NCBI RefSeq assembly: GCF_021730395.1
Contig: NC_069378.1
Span: 41,429,001-41,493,000 of the forward strand
DNA: 64,000 nt
Reading direction: 5' to 3'
Source of the DNA: Mercenaria mercenaria
Taxonomy: Eukaryota > Mollusca > Bivalvia > Venerida > Veneridae
The notes under the pieces were generated by a model. The model searched no databases. It was given only the letters and a program-made list of their open reading frames with translations, and was not told the origin of the DNA. The position numbers and the translations under genes are program-made. Position 1 is the stretch's first letter. Every line of letters starts with the position of its first letter. Shown here piece by piece: positions 61,601-64,000 of this stretch.

Positions 61601-62589
61601 AGCAATACCTTCATAATAGTAAATAGTGAAGAACATGGCGAGGATTACAAATATATACAGTCTTTATACATGTATTTTGATCTCCTTTTCCTTTTTAACA
61701 TTAAAATACCCTTTGGAAAATATCGAGTTTGGTCCCCTGAGTAATCAATTATTGCAATCGGCTCATTTAAAAGTCTCATTAAAAACATTTGAAAAAGTTA
61801 AACAACATTTTGGTAAGTAATTTATACTTTATTTTAGCCTAGTTCAACCCGTTTGTACATCAATATTTGCCGAAGGAAAAATAAAACGATATTCTTGAAG
61901 AGCTATTCAAATACTGCTTTTGTGTTTGAAAAAACTGGGAAAGAATACATTGATACGTACAAGTATTTTTTTATTGACGAGTATATTGTACAAACCTCAT
62001 AAAACATACTTGGTTAATGGGTTGAATACGCGTTACTGCATATCGACCTTCAAAGTTATGATAATGCTTTCATTGCCACGAAGTAACATGAGAATGTATG
62101 TTTACAATAATTCTCACTTTAGGAAATCACCCGATGATATCGCTAAAGAATTGTTTTACACATTAAGTTGGAGCAGAATTTATATAGTTTTGTTTTGAAT
62201 TGAATTTTACAATATGCACCCGTTGGCGTGTCACGACGAATACAAACTTCTAAAAAAGATACACATTTTATTTACTTTTAAAGCCACGTTATACCAGTTT
62301 ATACATGTGGACAGATTTGAATACATAAAATGACATGTCTTTGAAAATTAAAGCGTTAATATTCTGATTGCATGGTATCAACATTTTCAGTAGGACCTCT
62401 GTTTAGTTTCATCTCCTTAAATACAAAGGTATTATTATAATTTCAGTTACTCCCTGTTATATAAAATAGCTGATCTCAAAACTGCTGCAATCTTTACAAA
62501 CACAAAACCAGCAGATGTTATTTCTATAGTGTTCCTCTGTAGTTTTGTTTCAACAGATTAAAGAAATAACTACTGACGCACCGAGGTGA
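61601..62589. other. No recognisable gene
   Basis: Frames at 61626-61820 and 61920-62198 lack domains. Confidence 0.4.
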
Positions 62590-62860
62590 CAATTGTACTT
62601 TTTTATCTCGTGGCTACGAGAAACCTACTCACGAGAACTAGCTTGGGTCCCTTTCGTTCCAAAATGTTAGTATCTCATGTCCACAAGGTAAAACGTACGC
62701 ATTCGAGTTAATATCTCATGATAACTCGAGTTATATCGTGGTCATAAGAAACTTACTCGTGGGAAAGAGATATCATCTCAAGGCTACGGGATAACTTATT
62801 TCAGGGAACGAGATAATATCTCATAGCAACGAGGAAACAAAACTTTGTTACCTCAGAGAC
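62590..62860. repeat. Degenerate 'atctcgtggcaacgagataa' repeats
   Basis: Repeated short palindromic motifs such as 'tatctcatagcaacgagg' and 'ttactcgtgggaaagagata' in both orientations across ~270 bp. Confidence 0.55.
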
Positions 62861-63139
62861 TCCATATCAATCTGTTTAACTTTGTTTGAAGTATTTTCTC
62901 CATACATTTAATATATAATGATAACAAAAGGGCAAATACTTCAAACTATTCGCAAGTAAAATTGATTTTTGATTTAAGCACTTTTATCACATAAAGATCA
63001 GTGTATTTTTTGTATAAACGTCTTTAGACTATTTGAATCTTAAAACCTGATTCTGTACAACTAAGTACCGTTTACAAATAACACTTCATCTTTTTACCCT
63101 TTAATTGCTTAGCATTTTCACTGCACACAAAGAGTCAGT

Positions 63140-64000
63140 TCAAAAAGGTGGGCAATTTTGGAAGTAACTAAAAGTCTGAAAATTTGTTGGATTAATGGAC
63201 ACAATGGGTACTCGATCATATCCAAATATTTCAAAGTCTAAATCAAATGCCTGTTGTATTAAATTTACTGATGATTTAGGTAGTGAACCTAAAGCTTGTA
63301 CAAGCGCTGCTTGTCGACTGTTCTGCAAGTCCTCTGAATCACTCCCGTCATAAGCATTCTTTAGAGCTGATTCAAATTGTTTTCTTGTAACGTTACGTAC
63401 ATCCTCATCCGATTTAAAAGGAAACTTTATTTTAAAACTGATGATTCCTCGGCTTTGAAGCCTGCTCCAAACTTTGAACAAAGCACATCCAAATGACACT
63501 TCACATTCAGCTACCCCTTTTTTCTGAGAAAACACCCAACCAGCAGCGTCCTTTATAGCGTCTAGTGCGGAGTCTTTCTCAAAATCATCAAATTTAATTT
63601 TTTCTGAAAGTTTGAATGCCTCTAGAATATGCATAGTATCTTCTTTAATTGTCTCATATTTGCCTATGTAATCGAATGTGACATTACATGGTAAGCAATG
63701 CAAATAATTAGACTGGAAATGCCCATCTATACATGGTGTAGATAGAACATTATGCACAGTATGATTAACAAATTCCGCAAATGTTACGTCATAACCACAC
63801 TTGACATCAGTTTTTCTTTCCTTTTTCACTATCTGTTTTCCAGCTGATTTCCAGAAGTAGGTATTTGGTGAATAGAACTTGTCAAGCCAACCAGAAAATA
63901 GTCTCGTGTAAGGGTCTCTCACAAATATAACACTTCTTGTTTTGCTAAAAATTTCAACAATATTTGTCCAATTTTTACCTTTCATTGACCGGTACCCTCC
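63140..64000 (-). CDS. Carbohydrate sulfotransferase (Sulfotransfer_2, HNK-1/chondroitin type), partial
   Basis: Transfers sulfate from PAPS to a sugar hydroxyl of a glycan in the Golgi lumen (family knowledge). The open frame reaches the window edge; the first ATG, at 63985, is unlikely to be the start because the upstream 5'-phosphosulfate-binding motif (PKxGSTxxK type) is missing and must lie beyond 64000. Counting from that ATG (281 residues): RSVIFVRDPYTRLFSGW (17-33) is the 3'-phosphate-binding motif; HFQSNYLHCLPC and then FDYIGKYETIKED (about 88-117) are the conserved central block; DLDFEIFGYD (about 249-258) is the usual C-terminal block. N-X-S/T sites are present. The last residues are NCPPF-stop. 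It is convergent with the glycosyltransferase ending at 60176, with ~3 kb between the stops. The exact acceptor sugar cannot be told. Confidence 0.85.
   Translation of the reverse strand, partial: GGYRSMKGKNWTNIVEIFSKTRSVIFVRDPYTRLFSGWLDKFYSPNTYFWKSAGKQIVKKERKTDVKCGYDVTFAEFVNHTVHNVLSTPCIDGHFQSNYLHCLPCNVTFDYIGKYETIKEDTMHILEAFKLSEKIKFDDFEKDSALDAIKDAAGWVFSQKKGVAECEVSFGCALFKVWSRLQSRGIISFKIKFPFKSDEDVRNVTRKQFESALKNAYDGSDSEDLQNSRQAALVQALGSLPKSSVNLIQQAFDLDFEIFGYDRVPIVSINPTNFQTFSYFQNCPPF

Noticed and set aside
60798-61744. 161- and 158-codon plus-strand frames
   Set aside because: Translations of the 48-bp repeat in two frames; no conserved non-repeat part.

Overview
The window looks like nuclear DNA of a marine bivalve mollusc, most likely a venerid-type clam. 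The clues are AT-rich, intron- and repeat-dominated sequence and several repeat styles known from bivalve genomes: ~135-bp 'gacctagtttttgacc' arrays capped by hairpins, 'ggggcataactctgtc' repeats, tRNA-headed SINEs and palindromic MITEs. The species call is inference.

Genes are few. Two are paralogous Golgi-type glycosyltransferases with a fucosyltransferase-like (GT-B) signature: one on the minus strand (11805-12959) and one on the plus strand (58965-60176). Both large exons begin just after a splice acceptor in the same codon phase, at the start of the signal anchor. The third is the 3' part of a carbohydrate sulfotransferase on the minus strand (63140-64000), cut by the window edge and tail-to-tail with the second glycosyltransferase. 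All three would act on glycans in the Golgi lumen. The ~46 kb between the two glycosyltransferase genes holds no gene I can recognise.

Layout: 1-11.5 kb, dispersed and tandem repeats. 11.8-13.5 kb, first glycosyltransferase gene. 13.8-20.6 kb, a palindromic MITE, a TTAA-flanked piggyBac-like element and a 4.1-kb element with ~320-bp inverted ends. 21.2-23.4 kb, a SINE and a ~155-bp satellite. 24.8-29.4 kb, nested foldback elements and a pogo/Tigger remnant. 31.8-34.0 kb, a long hairpin-capped tandem array. 35.8-36.8 kb, an element with TTACAGCTGTAA repeats. 37.4-37.7 kb, a short element made of CACGTGCG palindromes. 39.05-46.19 kb, a 7.1-kb foldback element whose 2-2.5 kb inverted arms are tandem hairpins, flanked by an exact 9-bp direct repeat. 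52.3-54.6 kb, a SINE head fused to a hairpin element, a 25-bp minisatellite, and an element with 145-bp tandem units and a telomere-like (TTAGGG) tract. 58.7-60.2 kb, second glycosyltransferase gene. 60.4-61.6 kb, a 48-bp tandem array carrying a palindromic MITE. 63.1-64 kb, the sulfotransferase.

The strongest candidate for something undescribed is the 39.05-46.19 kb foldback element. No transposase was recognised in it or in the other elements, so nearly all appear non-autonomous. Conserved motifs and repeat boundaries were read by eye; no alignment or database search was run.
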